Shown here: positions 43,820 through 53,155 of the stretch, piece after piece
Layout of the letters: every line of letters starts with the position of its first letter
Position numbering within the stretch: the first letter of the stretch is position 1
Source: Cellvibrio sp. 79
GTDB taxonomy: Bacteria > Pseudomonadota > Gammaproteobacteria > Pseudomonadales > Cellvibrionaceae
NCBI GenBank assembly: GCA_003056245.1
Contig: MVDH01000003.1
Coordinates: 546,156 to 610,155 of the forward strand
DNA: 64,000 bases
Direction: 5' to 3'
Notes under the pieces: model-generated
The model's database searches: none
The model's input: only the letters and a program-made list of their open reading frames with translations
What the model was told of the DNA's origin: nothing
Position numbers and translations under genes: made by a program

Positions 43820-45841
43820 CTAATTACCCTGCCCCGACTGGCGCAACCGGTTAATTGAAATAACCTGCGCACCGCTATCGATGGTTTTTTGTTCATCGGC
43901 CATCAACTCTGGTTCCAATGGCGAACTCAAAATTTCGCGATACAGCGGTTCAATATTTCCCAACGCCGTTTGCAACTGGTAAAGGTTGGTCTGCAACATT
44001 TCCAGTTGTTCCGCTTGGCTGTTGCGCTGGGTTTGCAATTGCGTCAGACGCAGCATGTGATGTTCCAGCAGCTGCTTCTGGTAATGGTTTTGATGAAACA
44101 GTGGCGCTAACGCTTCCTGCATCCAACTGTTGATATGCTGGTTGATCTCAATGTACAAATTGCGCACTTCCTGCACCAACGTATTGATAAACCGGCTAAT
44201 CAATGCACCTTTGTGCGTAAGCACAGCACTCAGGGATTTGCGGAAATCATCCGCGCGCCGGTGCAACTGGCGCAACTGGCGACGCTGCTTCTGGATCTTT
44301 AACAGATGGCGCATCATCAGGTGATCATCACCCAACGATGCCTGCTCAGGCCGCTCGTAAATAGAAGCCATCACCCGATTGCAGCGTTCAATTTCGCGTT
44401 CCAGATGGGTAATGCTGCTATCCACATCATCAAAAAACTTTCCGATTGCGCGCGCCAATCCTACGGTTGTCCAGCTTTGCGCAAGGCTCCGATGGGCTTC
44501 AGCAATTTGCTGCTCCAGTTGCGCCATACTGACCGGCGCCAGCAGCGGCAACTTTTGTGATTCCAGCAACCGCTGGCTGGTACGCAATGACAGCGCCTGC
44601 TTGTGGTACTCATGATGGGTGCGGCGAATGGTATCGCGTAACTCCTGCAATTTGCCCGCAGCACCTTCGGGGGCCGCAGAACGCAACTCTTCCAGCTCCC
44701 GCTCTGATTCCGCGATACGGCGTACCAAACCATTACGCGCCGTTAAAATCATTTCATAACTATCGCCAATCAACCGATGGCCAATAATTTGCTGCTGGTT
44801 GCGCACCACAATTTCCGCCAGCATCCGCTCAAGCTGCGGAAAATTGCTGCGTGCAAGTTGTGCCTGGTTACGCCCGACTTTGCCCAGCAACCCCTGCTTG
44901 GCTGACAGCGCCACAACATGGGTGGGCGATAAATCCAACTGGCGCGCCGTGAGTTGGCGCAGCGCATTGATATTGGCATCGACCTCCGGGGCTGGAGTCA
45001 AATCGTCCCACAGGCTGTCGATTTTATTCAGCAGCGCAATCACCGCCGTGCAATTTTCCTCGCGCAGGATCTGGATATGCTCGCGCCAGATCTCCATATC
45101 GCTCGCGGTCACACCGGCATCAGCGGAGAGCAAAAATAAAATCGCCTGGGCATCCGGCAGGGTTTTCAAGGTGAGTTCGGGTTCGTTGCCCAGCGCGTTC
45201 AGGCCGGGCGTGTCCACAATCCGCAGGCCCTGCCGCAGCAACGGATGATCCAGGCTGATCAGCGCGTGACGCCAGGCGGGAACGGAAACCAAGCCCTGTT
45301 CATCGCGCTCCCCCAATTCATTTTCGGCAAAACCCAATTTAATGGCATCGGCAACGCTGACTTTTTTGCTGGCGGATACCTGGTTAATTGCCGCGCGGGT
45401 TTGCTCGTGATCAGCTGAATCAAAATGGATGGTTACCCAGTTCTGCGGAATGCGTTTAAAACTTTGCAGGCTGGTATTGGTACGGCGGGTCTCAATAGGT
45501 AGCAAACGCACGCAATTGGCGGGCTGGTTTACATCCCAGAAAATTTCAGTGGGGCACATGGTTGTGCGCCCCGGCTGTGATGGCAACAAACGGCGGCCAC
45601 CACCAGTATACAAAAGCGCATTAATCAATTCGGTCTTGCCGCGCGAAAACTCGCCCACGCAGGCAATGGTAAAACTCTCACCGCGCAATAACTGGCGCGC
45701 ACGCTGTAGGGTTTTACCCATAGGTGCGGCAAAAACGCCGTGGTTATTGAGCCAATACTCAAAGCGCTGCAAACGCTCATCCAATTGGCGCTTCCAACGA
45801 TTGTAATGGGTCATTTGTCGATGCAGGGATCTCACGTCCAT
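43820..45841 (-). CDS. dynamin-like large GTPase
   Basis: A 673-residue protein. G1 is G-E-F-S-R-G-K-T-E-L-I-N near residue 63, G3 D-T-P-G-L near 209, G4 N-K-I-D near 270. The C-terminal ~300 residues are helical and charged, fitting the bundle and stalk of bacterial dynamin-like proteins. These remodel or protect membranes. It lies just upstream of the aryl-polyene operon on the same strand, but a separate promoter lies between, so a shared role is unproven. Confidence 0.88.
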   Translation of the reverse strand: MDVRSLHRQMTHYNRWKRQLDERLQRFEYWLNNHGVFAAPMGKTLQRARQLLRGESFTIACVGEFSRGKTELINALLYTGGGRRLLPSQPGRTTMCPTEIFWDVNQPANCVRLLPIETRRTNTSLQSFKRIPQNWVTIHFDSADHEQTRAAINQVSASKKVSVADAIKLGFAENELGERDEQGLVSVPAWRHALISLDHPLLRQGLRIVDTPGLNALGNEPELTLKTLPDAQAILFLLSADAGVTASDMEIWREHIQILREENCTAVIALLNKIDSLWDDLTPAPEVDANINALRQLTARQLDLSPTHVVALSAKQGLLGKVGRNQAQLARSNFPQLERMLAEIVVRNQQQIIGHRLIGDSYEMILTARNGLVRRIAESERELEELRSAAPEGAAGKLQELRDTIRRTHHEYHKQALSLRTSQRLLESQKLPLLAPVSMAQLEQQIAEAHRSLAQSWTTVGLARAIGKFFDDVDSSITHLEREIERCNRVMASIYERPEQASLGDDHLMMRHLLKIQKQRRQLRQLHRRADDFRKSLSAVLTHKGALISRFINTLVQEVRNLYIEINQHINSWMQEALAPLFHQNHYQKQLLEHHMLRLTQLQTQRNSQAEQLEMLQTNLYQLQTALGNIEPLYREILSSPLEPELMADEQKTIDSGAQVISINRLRQSGQGN

Positions 45842-46109
45842 AGCGATACACTCATTATTTGCGTTTTGTAATAGCTGACCGAAATAACCAGTAGTGAGGA
45901 AATTCTTTTTTTAGTTTTTCTGCATTAAAGCGGAAAATCATGCCATTGGCCAGATCTTGAGCAGCGAGTGGTTACTTCGAGGCGCTAAAAGGCGGGAACT
46001 GCTACTTTATGCAACATTTAGTGCCATGAGCAAGGATTATTTGGCACTTGGTTTTGCATAAATCGAATTGCATCGCGCTATCCGGCGAAACGTTTGTGGT
46101 GGGGCGGCG

Positions 46110-46391
46110 TTAATAACGACGCAGTATTTCAACAACATCGACTTTATAGGATTTATACCACCGCGATTTGCCCAGTTGCTGCGCCTGTAAATGGTCAGCG
46201 TCCTGCTTCCAACGGCGAATATGTTCAAGGCTCGGCCAATAGGAAATGGCAATCTCCCGCGAACCTTCGGTATTGGCGATAAAGTCAATGCAACCATAAT
46301 CCGCCAGGGCTTTCTCGCGCATCTGCTTGGCCATCGCAAAATATTCTTCATCGAATTGCGCCACTTCAGCATGAAAAATTACAGCGTACAT
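46110..46391 (-). CDS. antibiotic biosynthesis monooxygenase (ABM) domain protein
   Basis: A 93-residue ferredoxin-like ABM protein with Y-A-V-I-F-H-A-E-V at the start, S-R-E-I-A-I-S-Y-W and W-K-Q-D-A-D-H. Members act on quinones or heme, or detoxify small molecules; the substrate here is unknown. An overlapping frame (46037-46372) is a shadow. Confidence 0.8.
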   Translation of the reverse strand: MYAVIFHAEVAQFDEEYFAMAKQMREKALADYGCIDFIANTEGSREIAISYWPSLEHIRRWKQDADHLQAQQLGKSRWYKSYKVDVVEILRRY

Positions 46392-46504
46392 AATGATTCC
46401 TGAATCATCGTGATTGAATATTTACGTCAGCGGGACTGGGTTTTGGTTGCAACTGGCAGTGAAGAACTAAATCGTCTTCCTGCCAGAAATAAGGATTAAG
46501 AAAA

Positions 46505-47098
46505 TCACCAGTTGCCCAGCACTACCACCGGAATCAAACCCAAAAGCAGGGCAAGGCGTTCAAGCAATATGTTGACTACTTGCAAGATAATCAAAATAAA
46601 AATCGGTGATACATCAAGCACACCACCTAGCGGTGGAATTAATTTGCGGATCGGAGCCGCAAGGGGATTAATAATCTGGTTCGCTAATACCAGTAACGGA
46701 TGATGACTAAACGGCGCAATAAAACTACCAATAATACTGATGATCATGCACCAGAAAAAAATACTGGAAACAATCGTCAAGGTTCCAACAACACCCCACG
46801 CGATAAGAATTAATGGATTACCTAATAACTCACTCTCGCCAACCACCAGCACCAAAATCATACTGGCGACTAACTGCACCAATATAATTAGCACCACCGA
46901 TGCCATATCAATCCCCAACACACCGGGAATAATTTTGCGCAATGGTTTTAACAAAGGCATGGTGACTTTAACAATCGCTTGCGATACCGGGTTATAAAAA
47001 TCGGCGCGCACAACCTGCAATAAAAACCGCAAAATAACAATCACCAGAAACAGCGACATCAAGCTATATACAATCAAATGTAAAATATTGGCAATCAT
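46505..47098 (-). CDS. YggT family membrane protein
   Basis: A 197-residue protein with two YGGT repeats, each a pair of membrane helices around P-V-S-Q-A-I-V-K-V-T-x-P-L-L-K-P-L-R-K and I-I-N-P-L-A-A-P-I-R-K-L. It may help osmotic or K+ responses and cell-envelope function. GGAG precedes the ATG; 33 bases downstream of proC, the usual neighbour. Confidence 0.93.
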   Translation of the reverse strand: MIANILHLIVYSLMSLFLVIVILRFLLQVVRADFYNPVSQAIVKVTMPLLKPLRKIIPGVLGIDMASVVLIILVQLVASMILVLVVGESELLGNPLILIAWGVVGTLTIVSSIFFWCMIISIIGSFIAPFSHHPLLVLANQIINPLAAPIRKLIPPLGGVLDVSPIFILIILQVVNILLERLALLLGLIPVVVLGNW

Positions 47099-47131
47099 GA
47101 AATTCTCCGGTGACCAACAATGTTGTAAAAA

Positions 47132-47953
47132 TTATTTACCCAGCAGTTCTGATAATTCGTCGGCACGGTTGGAACACGCCGTCATCGCTTTTAAAACCGT
47201 TGCGCGCAATTGCTCTCGTTCAAACGTATTGATTGCCTGCTCCGTAGTCCCTTTGGGTGAAGTAACCCGACGGCGTAACTCCGCCACATCGTATTCACTG
47301 CTTTTTGCCAGAGCGGCTGCACCTAGCGCAGTTTGCAATGTTAATTCAGCAGCGCATTCGCGATTGAGGCCAAGTTTTTCCCCCGCATCAATCATGGCTT
47401 CCATCAATAAAAAGAAATACGCCGGGCCAGAACCGGAAACAGCAGTGACTGCATTCAATAAATGTTCTTCATCCAACCACTGCACAATTCCCACTGCACC
47501 GAGAATTGCATTGGCTGTCGATTTTTGTTCTTCACTAACGCGCGCATTAGCAAACAAACCGCTCGCACCGGCACGCAATTGCGACGGCGTGTTAGGCATG
47601 CAGCGCACTATGGCTTGATCAGTACCCAACCAATTTGCCAGGCTTTCGGTAGTGATACCTGCTGCAACAGAAATAATTAACGGTTTGTGTGCAAGCGAAT
47701 CACGCAAAGCCAGACTTACTTCTTTTAATAATTGCGGCTTTACCGATAACACAATGACATCGGCTTTTTCTGCGGCCGCATTATTGTCGGTTGTGATTTC
47801 TATCGAAAATTCCTGCTTCACTTTTTCCAATGTTTCGGCACGCGGGCCAGCGGCAATAATATCGCTAGCACGATAACCTTCCGCCAGCAAACCACCGATA
47901 ATCGCTTTGGCCATGTTGCCCGCGCCGATAAATGCAATTCTGGATGTACTCAC
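47132..47953 (-). CDS. proC: pyrroline-5-carboxylate reductase ProC
   Basis: Final step of proline synthesis, NAD(P)H-dependent. N-terminal Rossmann motif F-I-G-A-G-N-M-A-K-A-I, then M-P-N-T-P-S-Q-L-R-A-G and the C-terminal signature S-G-S-G-P-A-Y-F-F ... V-T-S-P-K-G-T-T-E. The GTG start has AAGGA at good spacing. 273 residues. Confidence 0.97.
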   Translation of the reverse strand: MSTSRIAFIGAGNMAKAIIGGLLAEGYRASDIIAAGPRAETLEKVKQEFSIEITTDNNAAAEKADVIVLSVKPQLLKEVSLALRDSLAHKPLIISVAAGITTESLANWLGTDQAIVRCMPNTPSQLRAGASGLFANARVSEEQKSTANAILGAVGIVQWLDEEHLLNAVTAVSGSGPAYFFLLMEAMIDAGEKLGLNRECAAELTLQTALGAAALAKSSEYDVAELRRRVTSPKGTTEQAINTFEREQLRATVLKAMTACSNRADELSELLGK

Positions 47954-48001
47954 AATAAATCCTTAACGATTAAACAATCATGTCAATTTCAAAATTTCAA
48001 T

Positions 48002-48688
48002 TCAGGTGCGCGCACCAAAAATATCAGTGCCGACACGCACAAAAGTCGCGCCTTCGGCGATCGCGGATTCCATGTCGCCCGACATTCCCATCGACAAAGT
48101 ATCCATCCTGAAACCCTGCAGGTTTAATACCTGCAAAGCGGAGCGCAATTTAGCGAAGGCTTTGCGTTGCTGTGCGAGATCATCAGTTGCAGCAGGAATG
48201 GCCATCAACCCACGCAATTTCAATCGTGTTAATGGCGCAAACGCAGCTAACAAGGCCGGCAATTCTGCCAGACTCACACCGGACTTGGTGGTTTCATCAT
48301 CAATATTTACTTGCACGCAAATATTCAGTGGCGGCAAATGCGCCGGACGCTGTTCGTTCAGGCGCTGGGCAATTTTCAACCGATCCACTGAATGAACCCA
48401 GCTAAAATGTTCGGCGATGGCGCGGGTTTTGTTGGACTGGATTGGGCCGATAAAATGCCATTCAAGTTCCGGCAGGTGCTGGAGAAGAATTTGTTTTTCC
48501 AACGCTTCCTGCAGGTAATTTTCACCGAAGCGACGCTGGCCGCTAGCGTAAGCTTCGGCAATGGCTGCAGCCGGTTGGGTTTTACTAACCGCGATTAACT
48601 GCACAGTTTGCGGATCTCGTCCGGCAGCAGTGGCGGCTTGATGAATTCGCGCGGTGACTTTCGCGAGCTTGTCGTCTATCTTGTGCAT
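48002..48688 (-). CDS. PLP-binding homeostasis protein YggS (PLPBP)
   Basis: TIM-barrel PLP carrier with L-I-A-V-S-K-T-Q carrying the PLP lysine, F-G-E-N-Y-L-Q-E and W-H-F-I-G-P-I-Q-S-N-K. C-terminal M-S-M-G-M-S-G-D binds phosphate. The start at 48688 (M-H-K-I-D-D) is chosen because the longer frame runs into the pilT promoter gap; ribosome site weak. Divergent from pilT. Confidence 0.95.
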   Translation of the reverse strand: MHKIDDKLAKVTARIHQAATAAGRDPQTVQLIAVSKTQPAAAIAEAYASGQRRFGENYLQEALEKQILLQHLPELEWHFIGPIQSNKTRAIAEHFSWVHSVDRLKIAQRLNEQRPAHLPPLNICVQVNIDDETTKSGVSLAELPALLAAFAPLTRLKLRGLMAIPAATDDLAQQRKAFAKLRSALQVLNLQGFRMDTLSMGMSGDMESAIAEGATFVRVGTDIFGART

Positions 48689-48763
48689 AACGTAATAAAT
48701 GTTCACTAAAGTCTGCCGTACCGCCCTCTCGCCGTACCGACTCATAAAAAGGTTGCCCTGCTG

Positions 48764-49798
48764 ATGGATATCACCGAATTACTGGCTTTCAGTGCCAAAC
48801 AAGGCGCGTCTGACTTGCACCTTTCAGCGGGCTTGCCGCCCATGATCCGTGTGGATGGCGATGTGCGCCGTATTAACCTGCCGCCAATGGAGCACAAGCA
48901 GGTACACGGCCTGATTTACGACATTATGAATGACAAGCAGCGCAAGGACTACGAAGAATTCCTGGAAACCGACTTTTCGTTCGAAGTACCGGGCGTGGCC
49001 CGTTTCCGCGTTAACGCGTTTAACCAGAATCGCGGTGCTGGCGCCGTGTTCCGGACGATTCCTTCCAAGGTTTTGACCATGGAAGAATTGGGAATGGGCA
49101 ACGTATTCCGCGATATCTGCGCCGTGCCACGCGGCTTGGTGCTGGTAACCGGGCCGACAGGTTCGGGTAAATCCACCACCCTCGCCGCGATGATCGACTA
49201 CATCAATGACAATAAATACGAACATGTATTAACCATCGAAGATCCAATCGAATTCGTCCACGAATCCAAAAAATGCCTGGTCAACCAGCGTGAAGTGCAT
49301 CGCGATACCCACGGCTTTAACGAAGCACTCCGCTCCGCACTCCGCGAAGACCCGGACATCATCCTCGTAGGTGAAATGCGCGACCTAGAAACTATTCGGC
49401 TGGCGCTAACGGCGGCAGAAACCGGCCACCTGGTATTCGGCACATTGCATACCACCTCAGCGGCAAAAACCATCGACCGTATCGTGGACGTGTTCCCGGC
49501 GAATGAAAAATCCATGGTGCGTTCAATGCTGTCGGAATCGCTGCAAGCGGTAATCTCGCAAACATTGATGAAGAAGAACGGTGGTGGTCGCGTCGCCGCG
49601 CACGAAATTATGCGCGGGACTTCGGCGATTCGTAACCTGATCCGCGAAGACAAAGTGGCGCAAATGTATTCGGCGATCCAAACCGGTGCATCGCTCGGCA
49701 TGCAGACCATGGACCAGTGTCTTGCTGATTTGGTATCGCGCAGGATCGTCAGCCGCGAAGCCGCGAAATCGAAAGCCAAATTCCCTGAGAATTTCTAA
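48764..49798 (+). CDS. pilT: twitching motility retraction ATPase PilT
   Basis: Hexameric ATPase powering type IV pilus retraction. Walker A G-P-T-G-S-G-K-S-T-T near residue 130, Walker B I-I-L-V-G-E-M-R-D, and the PilT-specific A-I-R-N-L-I-R-E near 287. 344 residues, full length. First gene of pilT-pilU; divergent from yggS across a 75-base gap. Confidence 0.97.
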   Translation: MDITELLAFSAKQGASDLHLSAGLPPMIRVDGDVRRINLPPMEHKQVHGLIYDIMNDKQRKDYEEFLETDFSFEVPGVARFRVNAFNQNRGAGAVFRTIPSKVLTMEELGMGNVFRDICAVPRGLVLVTGPTGSGKSTTLAAMIDYINDNKYEHVLTIEDPIEFVHESKKCLVNQREVHRDTHGFNEALRSALREDPDIILVGEMRDLETIRLALTAAETGHLVFGTLHTTSAAKTIDRIVDVFPANEKSMVRSMLSESLQAVISQTLMKKNGGGRVAAHEIMRGTSAIRNLIREDKVAQMYSAIQTGASLGMQTMDQCLADLVSRRIVSREAAKSKAKFPENF

Positions 49799-49885
49799 TC
49801 GAAAGCTCACGAATAAATTTTATCGTTGTTATTTTTTATTTCATCTCAGTCGCACATATTTCAATAATTTTTCAGGTGGTTTGTT

Positions 49886-51031
49886 ATGGATTTTGATCGT
49901 TTATTAACGCTGATGGTTGAAAAAGGCGCGTCAGATTTGTTTATCACCGCCGGCGTACCGCCTTCGATCAAAGTCCACGGCAAAATTGTGCCGGTAACCG
50001 CGACACCACTCGCGCCGGAAAAAGCGCGCGAGTTAGTGCTAAGTGTAATGAACGAAAAACAGCGCACTGAATTTCTGGAGAAAAAAGAACTTAACTTTGC
50101 GGTAAGTGCACGCGGGATTGGCCGTTTCCGTGCCAGCGCTTTTTACCAGCGCAACCTGGCGGGAATGGTATTGCGTCGCATTGAAACCAAAATTCCAACC
50201 ATCGATGAATTAAACCTGCCCGAAATTATTAAAGAATTGGCGATGACCAAACGCGGCCTGATTATTTTCGTGGGCGCAACCGGTACCGGTAAATCAACCT
50301 CGCTTGCATCCATGATCGGCCACCGCAACCACAACTCAAAAGGCCACATTATTTCCATTGAAGATCCAATTGAATTTATCCACCAGCATCAGGGCTGCAT
50401 TATTACCCAACGCGAAGTGGGCATCGATACCGAATCATTTGAAGTTGCACTGAAAAACACTTTGCGTCAGGCACCTGACGTAATTCTGATTGGCGAGGTG
50501 CGCTCGCGCGAAACGATGGACCATGCAATTGCGTTCGCAGAAACCGGCCATTTATGTTTGTGCACACTCCACGCCAACAACGCTAACCAGGCGTTGGACC
50601 GTATAATCCACTTCTTCCCTGCTGATCGCCATCGCCAATTGTGGATGGATTTATCGTTAAACCTGAAAGCAATTGTTGCTCAACAATTAATTCCCACACC
50701 TGATGGCAATGGCCGCCGCGCGTGTCTGGAAATCATGATCAATACACCACTCGCGCAAGATTTAATTCGCAAAGGTGAAGTGTCAGATCTGAAAGAATTG
50801 ATGAAGCGCTCCACTGAATTGGGCATGCAGACGTTCGATCAGGCGCTCTATGCACTTTACGATAACGGTGAGATTACGTATGAAGATGCATTACTGCACG
50901 CAGACTCACCGAACGATTTGCGCCTGATGATCAAACTCGGTTCCGAAACCGATGCAAATTATTTGTCCCATGCTGCCGACAGTTTGTCGATTCAAAGTGA
51001 TGAGCAAAACAACCGCGGCAAGATGTTTTAA
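49886..51031 (+). CDS. pilU: PilT-paralogue ATPase PilU
   Basis: Accessory retraction ATPase that works with PilT. Walker A G-A-T-G-T-G-K-S-T-S and Walker B V-I-L-I-G-E-V-R-S; in place of A-I-R-N-L-I-R-E it reads L-A-Q-D-L-I-R-K, which separates PilU from PilT. 381 residues. 87 bases after pilT, followed by a terminator. Confidence 0.95.
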   Translation: MDFDRLLTLMVEKGASDLFITAGVPPSIKVHGKIVPVTATPLAPEKARELVLSVMNEKQRTEFLEKKELNFAVSARGIGRFRASAFYQRNLAGMVLRRIETKIPTIDELNLPEIIKELAMTKRGLIIFVGATGTGKSTSLASMIGHRNHNSKGHIISIEDPIEFIHQHQGCIITQREVGIDTESFEVALKNTLRQAPDVILIGEVRSRETMDHAIAFAETGHLCLCTLHANNANQALDRIIHFFPADRHRQLWMDLSLNLKAIVAQQLIPTPDGNGRRACLEIMINTPLAQDLIRKGEVSDLKELMKRSTELGMQTFDQALYALYDNGEITYEDALLHADSPNDLRLMIKLGSETDANYLSHAADSLSIQSDEQNNRGKMF

Positions 51032-51050
51032 ATTTCATCATGCACCAATG

Positions 51051-51083
51051 AAAAATGCCGGGTAATTTTCCCGGCATTTTTTT
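51051..51083 (+). terminator. pilTU terminator
   Basis: An AAAAATGCCGGG / CCCGGCATTTTT hairpin with T-run, nearly the same sequence as the one after the PEP-CTERM gene. Confidence 0.88.
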
Positions 51084-51108
51084 GATCTCAACTTATTGAA
51101 TCAGGTTA

Positions 51109-51522
51109 TTAATTTCGCTCAAGCCAGCTTTCGAGAATTAAACGCGCCGCAATCGAATCCACCGGATTATTTTTATAATCGCGCGAACCACCGCGACTTT
51201 TTACTTCGCCTTTGGCTTCAAAACTGGTGAGACGCTCATCGACCAATTCGATTTTTACCCCAAAACGGCCATGCAGCCGATTAGCAAATTTGCGCGCGCG
51301 CGCGCTCAGTTCGCTTTCGGTTTCATCCATGTTCAGTGGCAAACCAATCAACACTAAATCCGGTTTCCACTCAGTCAATATTTTTTCAATCTGTGTCCAA
51401 TCGGGCACACCATCTTTTGCTTTTAGTGGTGCAAGCGAACTGGCCGAACGAGTGACAGTTTGACCAGAAGCAACACCAATATTCTTGGTGCCGTAATCAA
51501 AGGCAAGCAGGGTTTTGATCAT
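51109..51522 (-). CDS. ruvX: Holliday junction resolvase-like YqgF/RuvX
   Basis: RNase H-like fold protein of 137 residues. L-A-F-D-Y-G-T-K-N-I-G-V-A has the first catalytic Asp, V-D-E-R-L-T-S the next acid, and the C-terminal D-S-I-A-A-R-L-I-L the last. It acts in pre-16S rRNA 5' end processing in several bacteria. Last gene of gshB-tonB-yqgE-ruvX. Confidence 0.95.
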   Translation of the reverse strand: MIKTLLAFDYGTKNIGVASGQTVTRSASSLAPLKAKDGVPDWTQIEKILTEWKPDLVLIGLPLNMDETESELSARARKFANRLHGRFGVKIELVDERLTSFEAKGEVKSRGGSRDYKNNPVDSIAARLILESWLERN

Positions 51523-51560
51523 AGATATTTCTAATGCAGAAAAATTAAGGCACCGGTCTA

Positions 51561-52154
51561 CTAGGCGTGACCGGCATTAAGCGGGATCAGATTGACATCA
51601 ATACCCAATGCCTGGGCGGCTGCTGTCCAACGATTTTCAAAGGGGGTATTGAAAATAATATCTTTATCAGCTGGCACAGTTAACCAGGAATTAGCAGCAA
51701 TTTCTGCTTCCAGTTGCCCCTCGCCCCATCCGGCATAACCAAGGGTAATCAAACATTGTTTTGGTCCCTTGCCCTCTGCCAGCGCCGCAATAATGTCGCG
51801 TGAGGCGGTGAGGCTGATATCGGGAGACACCTCAAGGGTGGATTGCCATTTACTTTCGGTGGAATGCAACACAAAACCGCGTTCAGGCTGCACAGGTCCA
51901 CCACTCATCACGATTTGCTCGCCCTGATCTGATTGGTCACTCAAATCCATTTGGGCAAAAATTTCTTTCAGCAGCATAGGTGTCGCGGTGTTGATCACAA
52001 CACCCATTGCGCCTTTATCACTGTGCTCGCAAATGTAAGTCACGGTGTGGGCAAACGATGAATCATTCAAGCCCGGCATGGCAATAAGGAAATGATCGCG
52101 CAAGCTGCCCGGGGTGAGTTCATCATAATCGGTAGAGGGAGTTTTTTGAGTCAT
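51561..52154 (-). CDS. YqgE/AlgH family protein
   Basis: About 197 residues. Starts at the ATG at 52154, giving M-T-Q-K-T; the longer frame has no ribosome site and runs toward the tonB-like gene. Family motifs: H-F-L-I-A-M-P, G-A-M-G-V-V-I-N, and G-Y-A-G-W-G-x-G-Q-L-E. In Pseudomonas AlgH was linked to alginate, but the biochemical role is unsettled. Same neighbours as there. Confidence 0.92.
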   Translation of the reverse strand: MTQKTPSTDYDELTPGSLRDHFLIAMPGLNDSSFAHTVTYICEHSDKGAMGVVINTATPMLLKEIFAQMDLSDQSDQGEQIVMSGGPVQPERGFVLHSTESKWQSTLEVSPDISLTASRDIIAALAEGKGPKQCLITLGYAGWGEGQLEAEIAANSWLTVPADKDIIFNTPFENRWTAAAQALGIDVNLIPLNAGHA

Positions 52155-52216
52155 GGATTCAGTATGAGGCCAAACCGGGCTAAAACAAGCCAACGGGTTA
52201 AATTTTATTGCTGCGG

Positions 52217-53137
52217 CTAGTTCGCAGAAGTGGTGATGGACGTGTTGCTACCGGTAATTTCAAACCGCCAAGTGCGGATAATCTGCAAGCGATCCGCATG
52301 CTTGCGAATTTCCGGCGGGAAGCTGGTGAAAGGTGCAGATAACCGTACAATCTGGCGCGCAGCATCATCCAGAATGCGCTGGCCTGATGACTGCAACACT
52401 TTGATTTCATAGATAGTGCCGTCCGGATTGATCATCACTGATAAGCGTAAATTACCGGTGATATGACGAGTCAATGCTTCACGCGGATAATTTTTATTAC
52501 CCACCTGTTCGATTTTAACGCTCCAATCATTCAGGTATTTGGCGTCGAATGACGCTTTGGTCGAGACCGATGTCAGGGTACGCACACGCGGGCGCTTGGC
52601 GTATTCTTGCCGCTGTTTATCCAGCTTGGCCTGGAGGCTGGCGATCTCGCTGGAGACCAGCATTTGTTCCTTTGTAGTACCAGCCAGATCTTCCCGCTGC
52701 TCTTCCTCATCGGGATTTAATTTAATCTGGGTTTTGCGCTCCGCCTGTGCAGTCGTGCTTAGTAGCTGCTGATCGCGAATTTTACGAACTGATGCTGCCT
52801 GTTGCTGCAACGGGCTTACATCGCGCACTTCGGTGTCAGCGAACTGCGCCTGGCGCTCGGTCGTCAATTGCTTCGCTTCATCCAGCGTACCGCTTCCTTC
52901 CTGATTATGCTGGGCCAGGAAGTCAGCCTCTTTTGGTTGGTGCACGGACTTATGAGTGGCAAGGGTGATTTCGATAGTTTGCGACGTATTTTTGTGTTCC
53001 GGCATTTTAAAGCCTATGCCCAGCAACACGAATGCATGCAGGATGATCGCCACAAAAAAGGTAAAGCTCAAACGGTCGCCGGTATCCACCGGCGGCACAT
53101 CGAATGTTTGTTCTTCCAGGGCAACCGCCTGATTCAT
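52217..53137 (-). CDS. TonB-like energy transducer
   Basis: About 306 residues. One N-terminal membrane helix (about 26-44), a long Gln/Glu-rich periplasmic linker, and a TonB C-terminal domain with N-Y-P-R-E-A and G-T-I-Y-E-I-K-V. Position between gshB and yqgE matches tonB3 of Pseudomonas aeruginosa, reported to affect twitching. The linker lacks the Pro-rich repeats of classical TonB. Start at ATG 53137; an upstream TTG is also possible. Confidence 0.88.
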   Translation of the reverse strand: MNQAVALEEQTFDVPPVDTGDRLSFTFFVAIILHAFVLLGIGFKMPEHKNTSQTIEITLATHKSVHQPKEADFLAQHNQEGSGTLDEAKQLTTERQAQFADTEVRDVSPLQQQAASVRKIRDQQLLSTTAQAERKTQIKLNPDEEEQREDLAGTTKEQMLVSSEIASLQAKLDKQRQEYAKRPRVRTLTSVSTKASFDAKYLNDWSVKIEQVGNKNYPREALTRHITGNLRLSVMINPDGTIYEIKVLQSSGQRILDDAARQIVRLSAPFTSFPPEIRKHADRLQIIRTWRFEITGSNTSITTSAN

Positions 53138-53155
53138 CTGCAATAACCCACTTGA

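Noticed and set aside
45842..46109. Possible small gene between the ABM and dynamin-like genes
   Set aside because: No frame with a plausible start, ribosome site and protein-like composition was found.
46037..46372. 111-residue minus-strand frame overlapping the ABM gene
   Set aside because: Wrong-frame shadow; the 46110-46391 frame has the ABM motifs.
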